This document shows, in pieces, positions 1-13,300 of a stretch of DNA of 64,000 bases. This DNA comes from Helicoverpa zea (Eukaryota > Arthropoda > Insecta > Lepidoptera > Noctuidae), in contig NC_061467.1 in assembly GCF_022581195.2 (NCBI RefSeq), forward strand, positions 6,448,001 through 6,512,000. The letters run 5' to 3'. A program made the translations under genes and the position numbers. The notes beneath the pieces are model-generated. The model saw only the letters and a program-made list of their open reading frames with translations. It did no database searches and was not told the origin of the DNA. Within the stretch, counting starts at the first letter, position 1, and the number at the start of each line of letters is the position of its first letter.

Positions 1-3000
1 GATGGGTCAAACTGAGGTGCCACAGTGTAAAAGAGGTCCAGTTGGTCAACTATGACATCTGTTTTCCGGGTACTATTAGGGCTTTATGCTTCCCATGGGA
101 ACGACTAAAGGATTAGCTGTGGCTTTTGGGATGGTCGACGGAATATGGGTACTAATAACATCTTATTGGGGTCCCGAACAAGGATGCGAAGTGATTATGT
201 CAAGGCTGGTGTTCTGAGCCTTACTATATTTTAAAAGCTATATTAATTATGATGTATGTTATTTGCAAGGGATTTATCTATTCAAATTCAATTTGATACT
301 GGATTCATTCTATGTTTATATAGCTATTATGCCTAATAATACTACATGTCCGTGTCTTGTGTAGACAAGGGCAGTATTAAGTGTAACACTTTATCTTAAA
401 ACACTACACCAATATAAAAAGAAAACACGAACACAAACTTTTCTAAATTTAATACAGCACTACTACCGATATATTAGCAGTAATTTATGTAAAAAGTTCC
501 ACAGTGTTGCACCACTGGCCGATGGGAGCAAGTGCATTACACAAACACCACTTGACTTCGTTATTGACCAACTCGGAAGTCACAACATCGGATCGGTAGC
601 CACATACAAACAATATTGCGTTGTAAGGCTGCCACTATGTAGGACATTGCTTGTAGTTGTTTTTACTCTGTGGTGTGATTTTTTTTAGGGTGCAACAGAT
701 AAAATTACTTATTGGTTTATATTGTATAACTGAGGGTTTAAGATTGTTTAAAATTATTCGGGAAAATATTCAGCGTGGGCCAGCAAGAAACCCTATTAAT
801 ATTTGTAATGTTTCTTATTATTCAGAAATCATACGCCAAGGAAAATTAAAAACAACATGATAAATGGTTTTTCCATTCTTATTCCTTGAACTGAAAAGCC
901 CGAGAGTATTACTGTCAAAGAGGAAACTTACGCTTTATGTTTATACACGTGTTTCTACATTATCGACTCTTGTCACATTTGTATGAAACATCTCCAAACT
1001 TGTCAAACTGCGAAGTAATATAATGTTACCGCAGACATTGTCTTCATAAATATTACCATTTCATTAAAACTCAAATTATATCAAATTATTCTGTTAGTAA
1101 CAATTTCACGTTTGTACATTATTTTTCTAGCCCATAAATTATATGCCTAGTAACTATGAGATCCCTTGGCAATAACGACTAAGTACCTACTGTAAAAATG
1201 GTAGAAGTCTGAAGAATCTCATTATAAATTGTTTTTCTATAGAGCTAAGTATGTGATATAAGAAACTATAAGATCTCTATTACAAGCCGTCGAAGAAATG
1301 TGTTTATAAAAAAAAAAGTATCTCTGTATATCTGTTGCTCCATACAAGTCAGATGAAAGGAATATGTAAGCAAATAACTGATAGATTATAAAATTTCGAC
1401 TCAGACCCCATTGGAAAAATAATTAACTCCTTCAATAGGTCTGTGTCATTTAAACTTAACAAAGTTTCACTTCCCAACCTTAGATAAGAACCAAAACAAT
1501 GCGGCAAACCATAATTGGCCAACCAAAGTCATATTTCATTAGAAAACCATTCACCATTATTTCAATTAACGCCTAAACACCAAGTTGTTTGCAAAGTACC
1601 CTTTAAGAGGTTACGCTATTTGGACAAAACCCGTAAAACTTAATTACGTTTGCGCATAAATATTACTTAAAGCAATTTGGACATGTGTGTGGAGGTACTT
1701 AACAGCCTTAACATTACTGTCTTAACTTATGTTTGCCTTAGTTCTTAGTCAGTTGTAATTTGGCCTGCTCTAGATGCGGGCGGGCGCCCCATTTCTTGTT
1801 TGTACTAACTTGAATGTCACTAAGTTTGACCAAATAGACACAAACTATTGGAAGTCGATACGTAAGCTAACTGCTGTTTCCATTTTGAACTTAAAGATTA
1901 AGTGGGAGTTTAAGCTATGCAGCTCCTCATTTCAATACGAAGAAATGTTTTGTCGAGCATTTTGGGGAGAATATTTAGACGTCAGTACATATATTTTCAA
2001 CTTTAGGTGTGTAAGTTTTTTCATTCAGTAGTACTTATTTACTTATTTATTGCAAAAATGTATACAGATATGCATTCTCATCGTAGGTATACATAACCCT
2101 GTCAGGGCAGCAAATTAACTTAAAACTAGGTAATTGTATCACAGCATTTACACTTACTTACTCACTTATTATCGGTAAAGATGCGTTAAGTTATTCCAAA
2201 TGACTTTATAGTGTACCTAACTTCATGTTGTTCATAAACTAATAATGATTCTGAATCCACGCAAAGGAAATACCAATAAAAGGTCAATAACATCGACTAT
2301 CGAGAAACATAGAAATAACCCGCAATAAATATCTCAACAACACAAGCGTTTAAACTAAATCATTATTTCCAGGTTTTGATAAGCTCACTGAGAGGCGAGA
2401 AAATATCTTTCCAGCGAACTAGAACGGAAGCGGCGGAACATAGGAAATCGAGTGCTGTATACAGCTTTATTTATTTTAACGTCATGTCTGTTACATCCGG
2501 AAAACAATCGTTGGCTCCATCTGCTGATAGCGTTCAAATATATAGCTTTTGTACTCACGATTATTAAGATAAATATCGAGCAGCGTTTGTTAGTTTGTAC
2601 GCCGAAATGGATAATGGCGTTTTATTTATTTTTTGTGTGCCCGTTTTTTCGGCCAGTGATTTATTTAGATGCAGTGTCATGATTTATTTGCAAGGAAGTG
2701 TATTAAGAAATTTATTGGTGATCGTTTTGTGTGATCTAATGGGTGTTTGTTGTTTCGTTTTCATAGAGACATGTTATTGTGCTATATTTTTAGATTATTT
2801 GTCATATATCATTTAACTAGACAACTTGGTCTGGAAACCATTTTTTTTTCCTTTAAGTACTTTTACATCAACATATTTCTCAGTATTAGATGACTTGATA
2901 CTCAGAATACACAATCCTACCTAACACTTCCAATCACGAAGAAAAAACCGAACAAAAGAAAAGCAACAAAAATTAACTCCGGTGCAGAAAAAAGGGAAAA

Positions 3001-4017
3001 CAAAAAGCTCATACAATCACATTTACAAGGAAATCTAATAAACGTATCTAATTTCGTATGGCGAGACAACGGAATCGCTGCTAAGTGACATCCGTCGCGA
3101 TGTCAATTAGGCAGCCCTTAGCCGGCTAGTAAGGAGGCGTGTGTGCAGCCTAATTAGTGTAGTCTGCGGCGATATAGTGTGCACCCAGCCTAAGGTATCT
3201 ACTGCATATCGGGTAGAATGTGGGGTTGGAGGGTAAGTGTGTAGTCGTGTAATATGGTACTTCAATTACTAGAAGCATGGTTGCTGCGTTGTATGAAAAA
3301 AAAAATTGTGGGCATTTACATAGTAATTTAGTATTTATTTATTTTCCACTCATACATTTTGTTTAAAATTTGGTAACGAATTCTAAATTAATGCGTCATA
3401 GTTTTATTTGTTTTTAGTTTAATTAGGAACATTTTATTTTCTACAACTTTGGTTTGAATTCGAATTTCCTGCTCAACGGCTACTCTTATGATTATAAGAC
3501 ACAAACGTGGCAAAGCGCTGTTGAAATTAGTTGGGAGATAAAAATATGAAACAAGCTTCCGCCTGCAGTATCATTCACATCCCGAGGAAACTACTTCCCC
3601 CACACGGATTAAATGAAACCCATAAGACTCTTATTTTGTACTACTGCCATGATTCATCAAATTTCACCCGGTTGTTTTAACCCTCACGCATAATGCTCCT
3701 ACATACGTCCTTACAAACTTTTGCATTTATGACATAAGTAACATTTGGTTTACATGACATAGTTCCTATGCCTTTGAAGAGATAACTCGTGACATTTCTA
3801 AATTTAATTCAATATTAAAGTACATTTCTGTCTGAGCAACAGGCAAAGCTTTTACTCAGCGAGTGCATTTCTTCTTTTGCAGTATTATAAGTGCTGGTAC
3901 AGTCAAGAGGAAAAGTTTCTGCACATGGAATGGCTACTTCTGAGTTCTATGGCAGTGTTTAGGTTATGAATAGTTTAAAAGAGAATATAAATATGGTGGA
4001 AAATAAATAATAAATAA
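1..4017. other. AT-rich unique DNA, no gene recognised
   Basis: All open frames here are under 90 codons and have low-complexity or AT-driven composition, with no start context or splice structure I can defend. The stretch around 3050-3230 is richer in GC than its surroundings and could be a conserved noncoding or 5'-exon segment. Nothing in the sequence alone proves that. Confidence 0.4.
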
Positions 4018-4262
4018 ATAACTAATATAATAGAGAGGAAACATTTTTTTGTACACACCGGCACCGATTTGAAAAATTCTTTCATTGTTGGTAACTACAC
4101 TCTTTCTGAATGACGTAGGCTATATTATATTTGTAGAGGTATACGCGACTCCGGTAGTTCCCACAACACTATTCCCAAGTATCATAGGTTTTATTCTATC
4201 CCGGTACGTGCAGTAGTTCCCACTCAAAGCGAGTGAAACCGCGGAAAAACTGTTAGTTTTAA
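4018..4262 (+). mobile_element. Helitron-like non-autonomous element, diverged copy
   Basis: It starts with an ACTAATATAATAGAG-type leader. It runs through the recurring phrases 'GATTTGAAAAATTCTTTCA' and 'GTGCAGTAGTTCCCAC' and ends in 'GTGAAACCGCGGAAAA' just before GTTAGTTT. The same order is seen in the copy near 14.54 kb and in the fragment near 15.83 kb. Elements of this layout are common in lepidopteran genomes and are usually classed with non-autonomous Helitrons. The ends are inferred by comparison between copies in this window. Confidence 0.6.
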
Positions 4263-4579
4263 ATGAAGTGCGGTAACAACATTGGCAACTAAAGACCCTT
4301 AACGATGCAGTACTCTAGTATAATAACAACAAAGTGTATACGTAATGTGATCTATAGATATGTATGAAGTGTCTTTGTCTCAAGATCGGCTATAGATAGC
4401 GCCACCTGTCATGTTGAGCATGAAGTTCCGGCGTGCGATGAATACATTGAATGACGACAACATTATATACGTATAGAATATAGAACAATCAAACGCGTTT
4501 GTTTATGTACTAAATAATACTTACCTACAGGTTAAATGAGAAGGATATGTTGTTAGAAAAAATATTCTATAATACTACC

Positions 4580-4810
4580 TATAGTTCGGCCATTCAGAGA
4601 ATGCGTTCCTGACACGTCGCGATTGAACTGACGACGTAACTTTGCAATGGCGTTGCAGTTACGATAAAAATATTTTTGCTGGTTGTTTACCGTTTTAACA
4701 ATTGAGGAGCATTAAAACAACATTATTATATCAATAATCAATGAATGTTATTACGTCGTCAGTTCAATCGCGACGTGTCAGGAACGCATTCTCTGAATGG
4801 CCGAACTATA
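4580..4810. mobile_element. MITE with perfect 60-bp terminal inverted repeats
   Basis: Positions 4580-4639 and 4751-4810 are exact reverse complements over all 60 bases. They enclose a ~111-bp AT-rich centre with no coding capacity. The arms begin TATAGTTCGGCC. If the outer TATA on each side is the target duplication, the element proper is GTTCGG...CCGAAC with a TATA duplication; a TA duplication (Tc1/mariner style) is equally possible. Arms without a mismatch suggest recent insertion or gene conversion between arms. Confidence 0.88.
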
Positions 4811-4930
4811 AACAATAATACAAGAATAAAAACAATACACTAATGAGTTAGGATCCATTTTTAATCTCCCTTGTTTCATTAAAATTTAATCGATTCTACA
4901 TTAGTTAAACCCCATCTATACTTGATTGTT

Positions 4931-4966
4931 GAATACTTTTCATACTCACTACTATGAAAAGTATTC
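4931..4966. repeat. Short perfect hairpin (14-bp stem, 8-nt loop)
   Basis: GAATACTTTTCATA at 4931-4944 is exactly reverse-complemented at 4953-4966. Only the 8 bases CTCACTAC lie between. No target duplication or coding context is seen. Confidence 0.7.
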
Positions 4967-5196
4967 CTAACTCGGTATGAGTTAGCTAGAGGATTTTTCT
5001 ATTGATGATGTTGCCCTGAAAACCTAATACCTACATCTCTTACAATTATGTAGTAAGTACCTATACCTTGTTAAACTTAACCATGTCTACAATTCCAAAG
5101 AGAAAACATTTAAGTTACTGGGTACCATATCCTTTGGTTTGATTAAAGATATACCTACGCACACTATACAGTATAACGACCTTTACATTATAAATC

Positions 5197-5482
5197 CAAA
5201 CTAATATTATAAATGCGAAAGTAACTCTGTCTGTCTGTCTGTCTGTCTTTCTGTCTGTCTGTCTGTCTGTCTGTCTTTTCTTCACGCCTAAACTACTGAA
5301 CCGATTTGTGTGAAATTTGGTACAGACATAGTTTGAAACTTAAGAAAGGACATAGGATAGTTTTTATTACAAAAAAAATAAAAATAAAATTATTCCGGAC
5401 ATATAGCGCCATCTATTGGTCAAATCAAAAATCTGCTGGTAGTCACTATTCCACGCGAACGAAGTTGCGGGCAAAAGCTAGT
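5197..5482 (+). mobile_element. Lep1-type Helitron-like element with (CTGT)n tract
   Basis: It opens with ACTAATATTATAAATGCGAA and carries a CTGT tetranucleotide array (about 5226-5276). It continues with 'GAACCGATTTGTGTGAAATT', and its 3' end is GAAGTTGCGGGCAAAAGCTAGT. The terminal CTAG before T and the absence of inverted repeats fit Helitrons. This microsatellite-associated family is known from Lepidoptera. A second copy lies at 40664-40884 and a 3' fragment near 22.5 kb. Confidence 0.8.
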
Positions 5483-5949
5483 AGAAAATATTCACAAACA
5501 GTAAGTAACGCGACGTCTAACATTGAGTAAAGTACTCAATATCACATCAGTGTTACAACGTTATACTTTAAAAAGTTGTAGGCGTCGGCCGAAGGCTCAA
5601 AACTTTAGAAATTATACCTCTGGGCCACGATAATTTCCTTTCTAATGCTTAAGTTAAGAACTCTTCAAAAACTTTTACGAACTTCGCGTGAATTCCCTTT
5701 TTATTTCTTATAAATCTAGGAGAAAATAGAATTTATGGCATCCTCTAAACTTTTTATAAGAGCAAATGTTAAGTTAATTATGATGAAAGTTTACTTAGTT
5801 TCCGCATTCATTTTGGTGGTAATTTGTAGTTAATTTCTTTGAGTTTGAACAGTGGTTCCTTTGACTGTGTTATTCATTAAGTGAGATTATGGTCCTTTGA
5901 GCAGTAAACATATACTGTATATATAGCCGTATATATACTGTATATGTAG

Positions 5950-6233
5950 CCTTTTTATCGTCCTACTGCTGGGCACAGGCCTCTTCTCACACGGAGAAGG
6001 ATTAAGCATTAATCACCACGCTTGCTCAATGCGGGTTGGTGATTTCAGACTTTATTGTCCAGGTTTCCTCAAGATGTTTTCCTTCACCTTTTTATCAGCC
6101 ATTGGTGTCTAAGATATACTTAGAAAGTACATACAAACTTAGAAAAGTTGCATTGGTACTTGCCTGTCCTGGAATCGAACTCATACCCTCGTACTCGAGA
6201 GGTTGGTTCTTTACCCACTAGGCCACCACGACC
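5950..6233 (-). mobile_element. tRNA-derived SINE, tail type A
   Basis: Read on the minus strand, the head is TGGTGGCCTAGTGGGTAAAG (A-box-like) followed by GAGTTCGATTCC (B-box-like). Next comes the body phrase GTATGTACTTTCTAAGTATA. It ends in a tail containing 'CCTTCTCCGTGTGAGAAG' and 'GGCCTGTGCCCAGCAGTAGG'. The short open frames on both strands here are products of the SINE and not genes. I could not find a clear target duplication. The left flank is a TATATACTG-rich simple sequence. Confidence 0.8.
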
Positions 6234-6239
6234 AATACG

Positions 6240-9200
6240 TACGTAAACATATAATGCGCTTGAAAAAAAAAATGATCCTTTTGCCAGAAAGTAGGTACCT
6301 AACATGTTTTACTGCGTGCATTTGACACTGGTATCTCCATTCTACGTGAACGATTTCAGTAACCCTTATATTGAAGTCCTATAGTTATTTAACCTACACC
6401 TCTCGATATCAGTCGGAAGTATAACGCAGATATTATCTACAAATCGTTCGACATTCATTGGCGCTCGTTAGCGTTTGAGTATTCAAGCATTCACAGACAT
6501 GGAGCCAGCTATCCTGAAGGGTACTTGCAAGTCCATCGGCATTTATTTTATATCTGTTAAATGGTAAAACTGGAACCTAGTTTTAGTTTAATAAAATATT
6601 TATTAGCTTATGAATTTTATGCTGCATTTTCATTAACAAATCATCAACTAATTGGAGTCTGATATATTTTCCGATCGGTAGTGGATCTGGGGACTTACTC
6701 TATAGAATGAGTAAAACACTTGTGCACTCTATGGAGTTCAACTTTCCTATCGTAGACATGCGAGACTAAAAAGGGGTAAGTAGTAAAGTTTTGCGCAGAC
6801 CAATGCAAATGCACGAGGAAAAACTCCCATACTAGTCGAAAATACAAAAATAAAAAAAAGCAATATTCTCGTCCTCCAGTTTTAAAAAGACATGATTAAC
6901 CAGCCTTCGGTAAAAAGGCAGTCAAAATTTTTCGGCCTTAATAACCTGTTCGCATGTTCCCCCGAACCCTTACCACGAACTCCAGACTGCAGTCTTTTTA
7001 CCCAAGTTTATTCTGAAACAACTTCTTGGAACTATGTCGTGCTCGCGTGCCTCCCAACATGTAATGCACTTTCCTCTAAGTAAATTGTATAGAAGCTAGA
7101 TTTTGTTTTATTCTTCCTTTCTTAGTCTGACGGGGAGACATTAATCTCTCACGGACTTTCTTTCTCGCTCATTAGACAGATAAAAAAGGGTGGGAAGGGA
7201 TTGCGTAAACACTTGCTTGAGACAAATTAAAAAAGGCTTTGTTGGGTCTTTGCATTTCGTACCTATTTAACAAAAGACTCGAAAAAAAATACATGCAATC
7301 CAAATATATTTAGATACATACAACCAACTTTGATGTAGCATCGATAGAACATACTTAACCAAATAAAAATGCTATTTCGTATTCCGAAATCCATGCAAAG
7401 CAAAGAAAATTTAACGTTTGACAGCTTAATATGTTCATAAAAGTGGCTGGGGAAGAAACGTAAACACGGAATAAGGTTCTGCAGTCGTTTACAGTACACC
7501 TGGGAAATTAATTACAAAAATATATGTAGCTTTTGGCTCTGCCGTGCGCTTGTGCTTTAGTTAGGCGGCAGAAATACAAATATTCTGTTATTCTTATTGG
7601 GTAGAAGTTGTATGTTGTCTTTGGCTGTTCGAGGGTGGAAAGGTTATGAAAGCTCCATTTTTTATGCATTTGAAAATTAAGTTTTATATATTTGTTAAAA
7701 GATGATGTTTATCTTCCGCTGGCCTTTCAGAATCTAAATAAGTAAAATAAGTGATAGATCAGCCATGCGAAACTTCTATAGCAGCTACATAATAACAACT
7801 GCTGTTTAAAAGGCATATATTTATACTGGCATTTTTCTCATTAATAAAAGCATCTTCTTCCGTCGAACATACAAAGAAATTCATACTAGGTACACATTAT
7901 CAGTACCTCTCTCTTGAAGTTAGACAAAGCTAAATCAATATTATCTAATAATATCAGACAAATATGGCAACAATCTTTCATTATAACATTTCAAATAATA
8001 CAAGTTCTTGAGGGTTCTAGTTCGATAACGCTTTCGAGAGGACGCTGATGAGTCCAAATCTTCAAACTTGACCAGTAAGTTTTCAAGTAGTAGGGGTCTA
8101 ATAATTGATTGCTTTATTTTAGTCTTTTTAGCTGTATGTTAAGTAATATTATCTGTTCGTGCTGTGAGACTGTGAAATTCCCTTCCACATTCGATACGCG
8201 AAAGCTCATCGTTGGGTGCATTCAAGAGACGAGTAAAGGAATACTATTTATCAACATGAATGACATTTATATTCGTATGTATATATATATATATATATAT
8301 ATTTTATATGTTTTATGTTTATGTATTGTGTAGTTTTACTACATATATATGTTTAGTATATTGTCATTGGATATTTTTGTTTAATTATCAATGTTTGTTG
8401 TGCATTTTTTAATCTACCCTACCACTATCAAATCTCTCCATGGCTTTAAGGTTGGCTGTAAGAGAACCCAATTCTGGGTTAAGCTCGCCATTGTACATAA
8501 ACTGTCTTTATTATTTTATTATGTATTGTTAAGTGTGCAATAAAGAATATATAAGATATTATTTATAATCAAAGAAATCTACGCAAATATGCGTAAGGAT
8601 GCTATAGAGTAGATAATGATAAGATGTATATTATGTAAAAATAACAATAAAACACGTACGTACGTATGAGTACAGTCAAAAATAAATACGGTAACCTACC
8701 TATTCAAAAATCGAACTCCACCACGAAAACTCGAACGTTATCAAACAACGAAAGAGATGCTCATAAATTCGGAGAGGCCTTTTTGCTGTAATGCCTTTCA
8801 TATTTCTCCCGAAGCACACTGCGGGTGCCGTTCAAATAAATTACGGCCATCAATAAAAATCTCAGCGTAGAGATCCTACGACTTATTTAATTTATATTCC
8901 ATCAGAGCCATATTTATCAAATATCGAAGCTTTTTGTGTGATGTTCCGATTTTAAACGGCGAAATCATTTTATTGCTTTTTTATTTTTTATTGTTATGCC
9001 TTTCGCAGATTTGAGGTTGAATAAAAGTTTTATTATTCTAATTGGGCGTTATAATGGGTAATTTGGGCCTACATTTTTTTATTCCTTGGTTATTTTAAGT
9101 GTGGCCATAAAATAATATCGAAAACTTGCACTTTATTATTAGACTTACGCTAAAGCAAATGTATGTACCAACTACACAGATATGTACCTACTACGAAAAC

Positions 9201-9506
9201 TAGCCTACAGAAACCCAGCTCTAGAATAAATAAATATATGAACAACACTTTGATGTACCTAAACAGATTATCTTTTCTTCAACGAAACCTTTTCTAACAA
9301 GTTTAGGGTCGACTACTAGGCTAACAAGATGCGGCTCAATATCAAATTCCGAACTGACCATCTGACCTTTACGACAAAACTAGAATACTTATTGATACTT
9401 TTTAATATTAGGCAGAGATACTACTTTGGTGTATGAACTTCTGTAGACGGAATACATAATGGGGTACTAAATTAAACTGTCCACAAATGGTCATGTCCAT
9501 TACCTA
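6240..9506. other. AT-rich DNA, no gene recognised
   Basis: Only short, low-complexity open frames occur. A (TA)n run sits at about 8279-8301. The segment 8840-9060 has a less biased composition and could be a conserved noncoding element. No transposon ends or RNA gene were recognised. Confidence 0.35.
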
Positions 9507-9509
9507 TTA

Positions 9510-10336
9510 CACCGGTCAACAAAATTTTTTTATTTTTTGCGCATGGCTTTTACTTAATTTACTCTGATTATATAAGCCAAGATATATAAAAAAGTGCGAT
9601 TACAAATCGAAAATATTTGCTTTTAAGATGTTATAGCGATTTGATCATTTTTGATTTTCGCGCCGAATTAATGTCGCGTCTTTGCACGCTACCGCTGTCG
9701 AAGGAGAGGTAAGAGGGCGAGGGGGTAGTGTTTCTTGCGTCGCTCATCGTGCACGACAGTATGTGCTTGCATATTACAGAGGAATAACGTGTTTCATATT
9801 TGTTTTCGCTGTATTAACCTGTACAAAATGGCTTCGAGAACTTGTAGACGAGACGCTGACTCGTTTTGCTATATTTGTGGCGAATTTATTAAAGTAAGGG
9901 AGAAAAAATACGATTTTAAAGATTTGCGAGGCATATCAAGCTTACTTCCATCTACCTGTTAAAAATCAAGACAAGAAATGGGCCCCACATGTGTCATGTA
10001 ACTATATTTGGGGGTTAATAAGAGAAACTTCTTTTGAACATGCCAGGAAAAGTAAATCTGTTCATTTTTAAATTAAATATTTAAAAAAGAACAGTTTTAC
10101 TTTTCCATTTACTCCATTTTAAAACTCGTATTGTATTCATAAATAAATGTTCTGTATGCTTTAATAAATTATCTCTATGTCAATTTTTTACGTATTTTCA
10201 TTAATGTGATTTTTTCAATTTTTTACACATAAAAGCAAATTCAAAGCATTTTTTTGTTCTTATTCTTATTTCTAGGTGCATTAGCAATAAAAATAAGGTA
10301 TGTATATCCCGTGCGCAAAAATGCTGTAGACCGGTG
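9510..10336 (+). mobile_element. Decayed DNA transposon with TIRs and TTA target duplication
   Basis: The left end CACCGGTCAACA pairs with the right end TGTAGACCGGTG (11 of 12). The similarity resumes inside as a T-rich run followed by TGCGCA(T/C)GG on both arms, giving roughly 36 bp of imperfect TIR. TTA flanks the element at 9507-9509 and 10337-10339. A 3-bp TTA duplication is typical of PIF/Harbinger-type elements, but the TIR sequence does not let me assign the superfamily. The only coding remnant is the frameshifted fragment at 9828-10071. Confidence 0.7.
9828..10071 (+). pseudogene. Frameshifted N-terminal fragment of a transposon zinc-finger-like protein
   Basis: The ATG at 9828 opens a frame reading MASRTCRRDADSFCYICGEF, which stops at 9962. 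One frame further on, from about 9933, the reading resumes with AYFHLPV and DKKWAPHVSC and stops at 10071. I recognise this pairing, a CYICGEF motif followed by a DKxWAPHVxC motif, from a protein that recurs in many insect genomes as part of a mobile element. The Cys/His spacing suggests zinc binding. The frame change and the missing C-terminal part make this a relic. The family assignment is from memory of the motif and was not searched. Confidence 0.6.
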
Positions 10337-10339
10337 TTA

Positions 10340-13300
10340 TTTGATAATTTTGAACTACAAACATACAATAAGTACCTTTTTCGCTATTTATTTTAATTAA
10401 GTAGCGTCAAGTTTACAAAACACAATCCCAAAAACGCCCGCCCGTCATTAGTTCTTATGTATTTTACGGGGAAGAAGAAAAGTAAAACCAAACTTCCCAG
10501 CAACACAATTCTGTCTATTTGGTGTGAAGAACCGGTTCTATGCAAACTATTAGAACATTTTTTATGCAAAATGATAAAAAATATAAAGTAACACACAGTA
10601 GTTTCTTCGTACCTACTTAAAGATTTGTATTTTATCTCATAAGTTGTAAGACTACTTACTGTCTTAAAAGCCTATTTCATTAAGATGACACAGATACTAG
10701 ATTGTATAGATTATTCAGACATATCGTTTGATATCGCTAAGAGTAGCCTGGCTATTAGTTAAGGGCTGGAAGCATGTTACTGGCATTATGCTGTTACACA
10801 CGGCTTCTATATTTGATTGACTTATCGTGCCAACATTTGACTGAAAAAGCATGCAAAGCTAATTTTTTGCTATTTTGCTATTTAGGTACTATTGAGTGAG
10901 CTAGTCATATTATGGTACATTGAACTAAACTCGCTTATATCGTATTTCCGAAAACTATTATTTGGTAGAAAACAACAGGGTATGTGCTCAAATAGCAAGC
11001 ATTGCAATAACAGCTTAGTTAGAACAGCTGTAATAAGCATGTGAATATAAATCTGTAATAATACTAAGCTGAGAGACACGAGTACACATCTGTGAGATGT
11101 TGTTTCTTCATTTACTCAGGCACAAATAAAGATAAAATACTGAGAAATCAAGAAGAGAAATTAAAATCCATCCAATCTCCTAACGTGTTCCCTATCTGTA
11201 CAAGCCGTATGTCCCAAAATGATAGAGATGGAGGCAATGCTATCTGCTAATTGCTCAGACCACCTTTGGCTAGACCACTATGCGGTTTCCATACAAAAGC
11301 CCTATTGACATGAAATGGTGAGGTTCAATATGTGAAACGAGCCGTTGCTCGGTGCTGAACGGTCGATTTCAAATTGATTACTATTGCCGTTACGTAAACT
11401 CAGCAGATCTGGGATGTGTGATACCCAATTATGTTCGTATTAGGCGACCAGTTGCTGTCCTCATGTAATTCTGGAGACTAGTAACGTTTGTTTATACGGT
11501 ATACGGTCTACTTTTCACTAATCTCATCGATTATTATGTGGGGAAGATAAGAGACAAACTTATTGGTAAATCATAACTTACCAACAATCCAGATTGAAAT
11601 TTTCCGGACTGAAAGGCGATGAGCAGTGTGAAAGGTGATTTTACATATTTACCTGATATTAAGATCATTTGAACCTACCTGTGCTGTATTAAAATATGTA
11701 TTTGTATTTTCAAAGATCTTAGTGACAAATTCTTGTCTCATATTTATCGGTAAATCTAGAGTTATTAAAATAATACTTCGTACTAGTCGATCGCACAGAA
11801 TGTTGAACTCCATCACCTCTTCAATAGTTATGACTATTGCAGCGGATTTATTCAGGCGGAGATAGAAGGAACTCGTTGGACGATACAATTTCTAGCACTG
11901 TTTTGTTGCCAAGAATATTGTTATAGTTTTATACCTAAGTATAAGAGTATTACGGATTCTATGAAGTACAAATTCATTTTACACAATATCTGACCCAGAC
12001 ATTAAGTCCTTTATACGGTCGACTAATAAGTTCTCTAGAAACCCGACTACCCTTGAAAATTCACAGAAGCTTCCATCATGTCTATCCTAAGTATGTGGGT
12101 AGTGTTTCGTTTTATCTCATGTTGCCGTGAGGGAAGGCTAAATCCGGATTAATTAATTCTGAACTCTGCAAGTGCGTTGGATCCAACCCGCTTGATAATA
12201 TCGTACGGTACATGTCCCCTCACTATTATATTCTGTACTACATATTCGTAATACAAATCGCATGAATTTAATTCCTATTACCGTAAATATTGATAACGAC
12301 AATAAATTAATATGAGCGTGCAAACATGAAGCTTGATCATCTAACAATTTGTGGTAATTCGGGGTTTTATATTAATACAATTTCGTTGTTATTGGTTTTA
12401 TTATTTAACATTGTATTTGTTATGCTCCCAATTATATTGATTTTACGGGTGTTTGGAGAGTTGTGGTATTAAATCTATGTTTTCTTCATATATATAATTT
12501 TAGTTACCATGACTACAGTAAATGGAATAGACTACAGCTAAAACACTTACTAATTGAGGAAAAAGCATACAGATTTTTTTATTCTGAGCTCCGCGATATT
12601 TACAGTCACAGCATAGTTTTTACTCGAATCCTAGCCCAAGTTTAGACAGCGAACGTCAATCACGCGCCACTACAAAGGAAAACAGTTTAAAACGTAAGTT
12701 GGAAACGTCAATAAAACCTCCGCAGATGAAGGGGAAGTGTTGGGAAACACGGTCGGCACAGGTGTTGCTTTTCCAATTTAGCATCCAAGCGACGCAAGGA
12801 TGTGCGCCGGTGATTTTCATTTCCCGAACAACCCACATGGCACGCGCGCCGATTACGCTCGAGGCGTTGGTCACCGAACTTTTGAATTGTTGATTAAAAT
12901 ATACGTAACGTGTTGCACGTCAAGTTAGTGGTGTCTTCTTTTTGTTAATAGTTTGATAGTCAATAAATTGATGGTAAAAGCTTTTTGTTGTTTGATGTTG
13001 GCTATCGAAATAGAGTATTCAAATGTTATTTTGGTCATCTAAATGAATGTGTGTAGTGGTATATTTTTGAGCTTCTCAACTTATTTTTAATACGAAATGT
13101 ATTTTTCTAGTATTGCTGTGGTTAAACAAAAATAAGTTGTTTTTCACAATAGAAAACATTTACTTAGGGCACCATCTCGTTGTAAAAGGTTTTAATAAAC
13201 TAAATTCGTTCATAAAACAGGTAACCAAGTCATTAACTTAGCAAATAGCTGAGCGCCACTGGTTTACCCGTGGCAAACACTAGGCCTTAAGAAAATGAGA

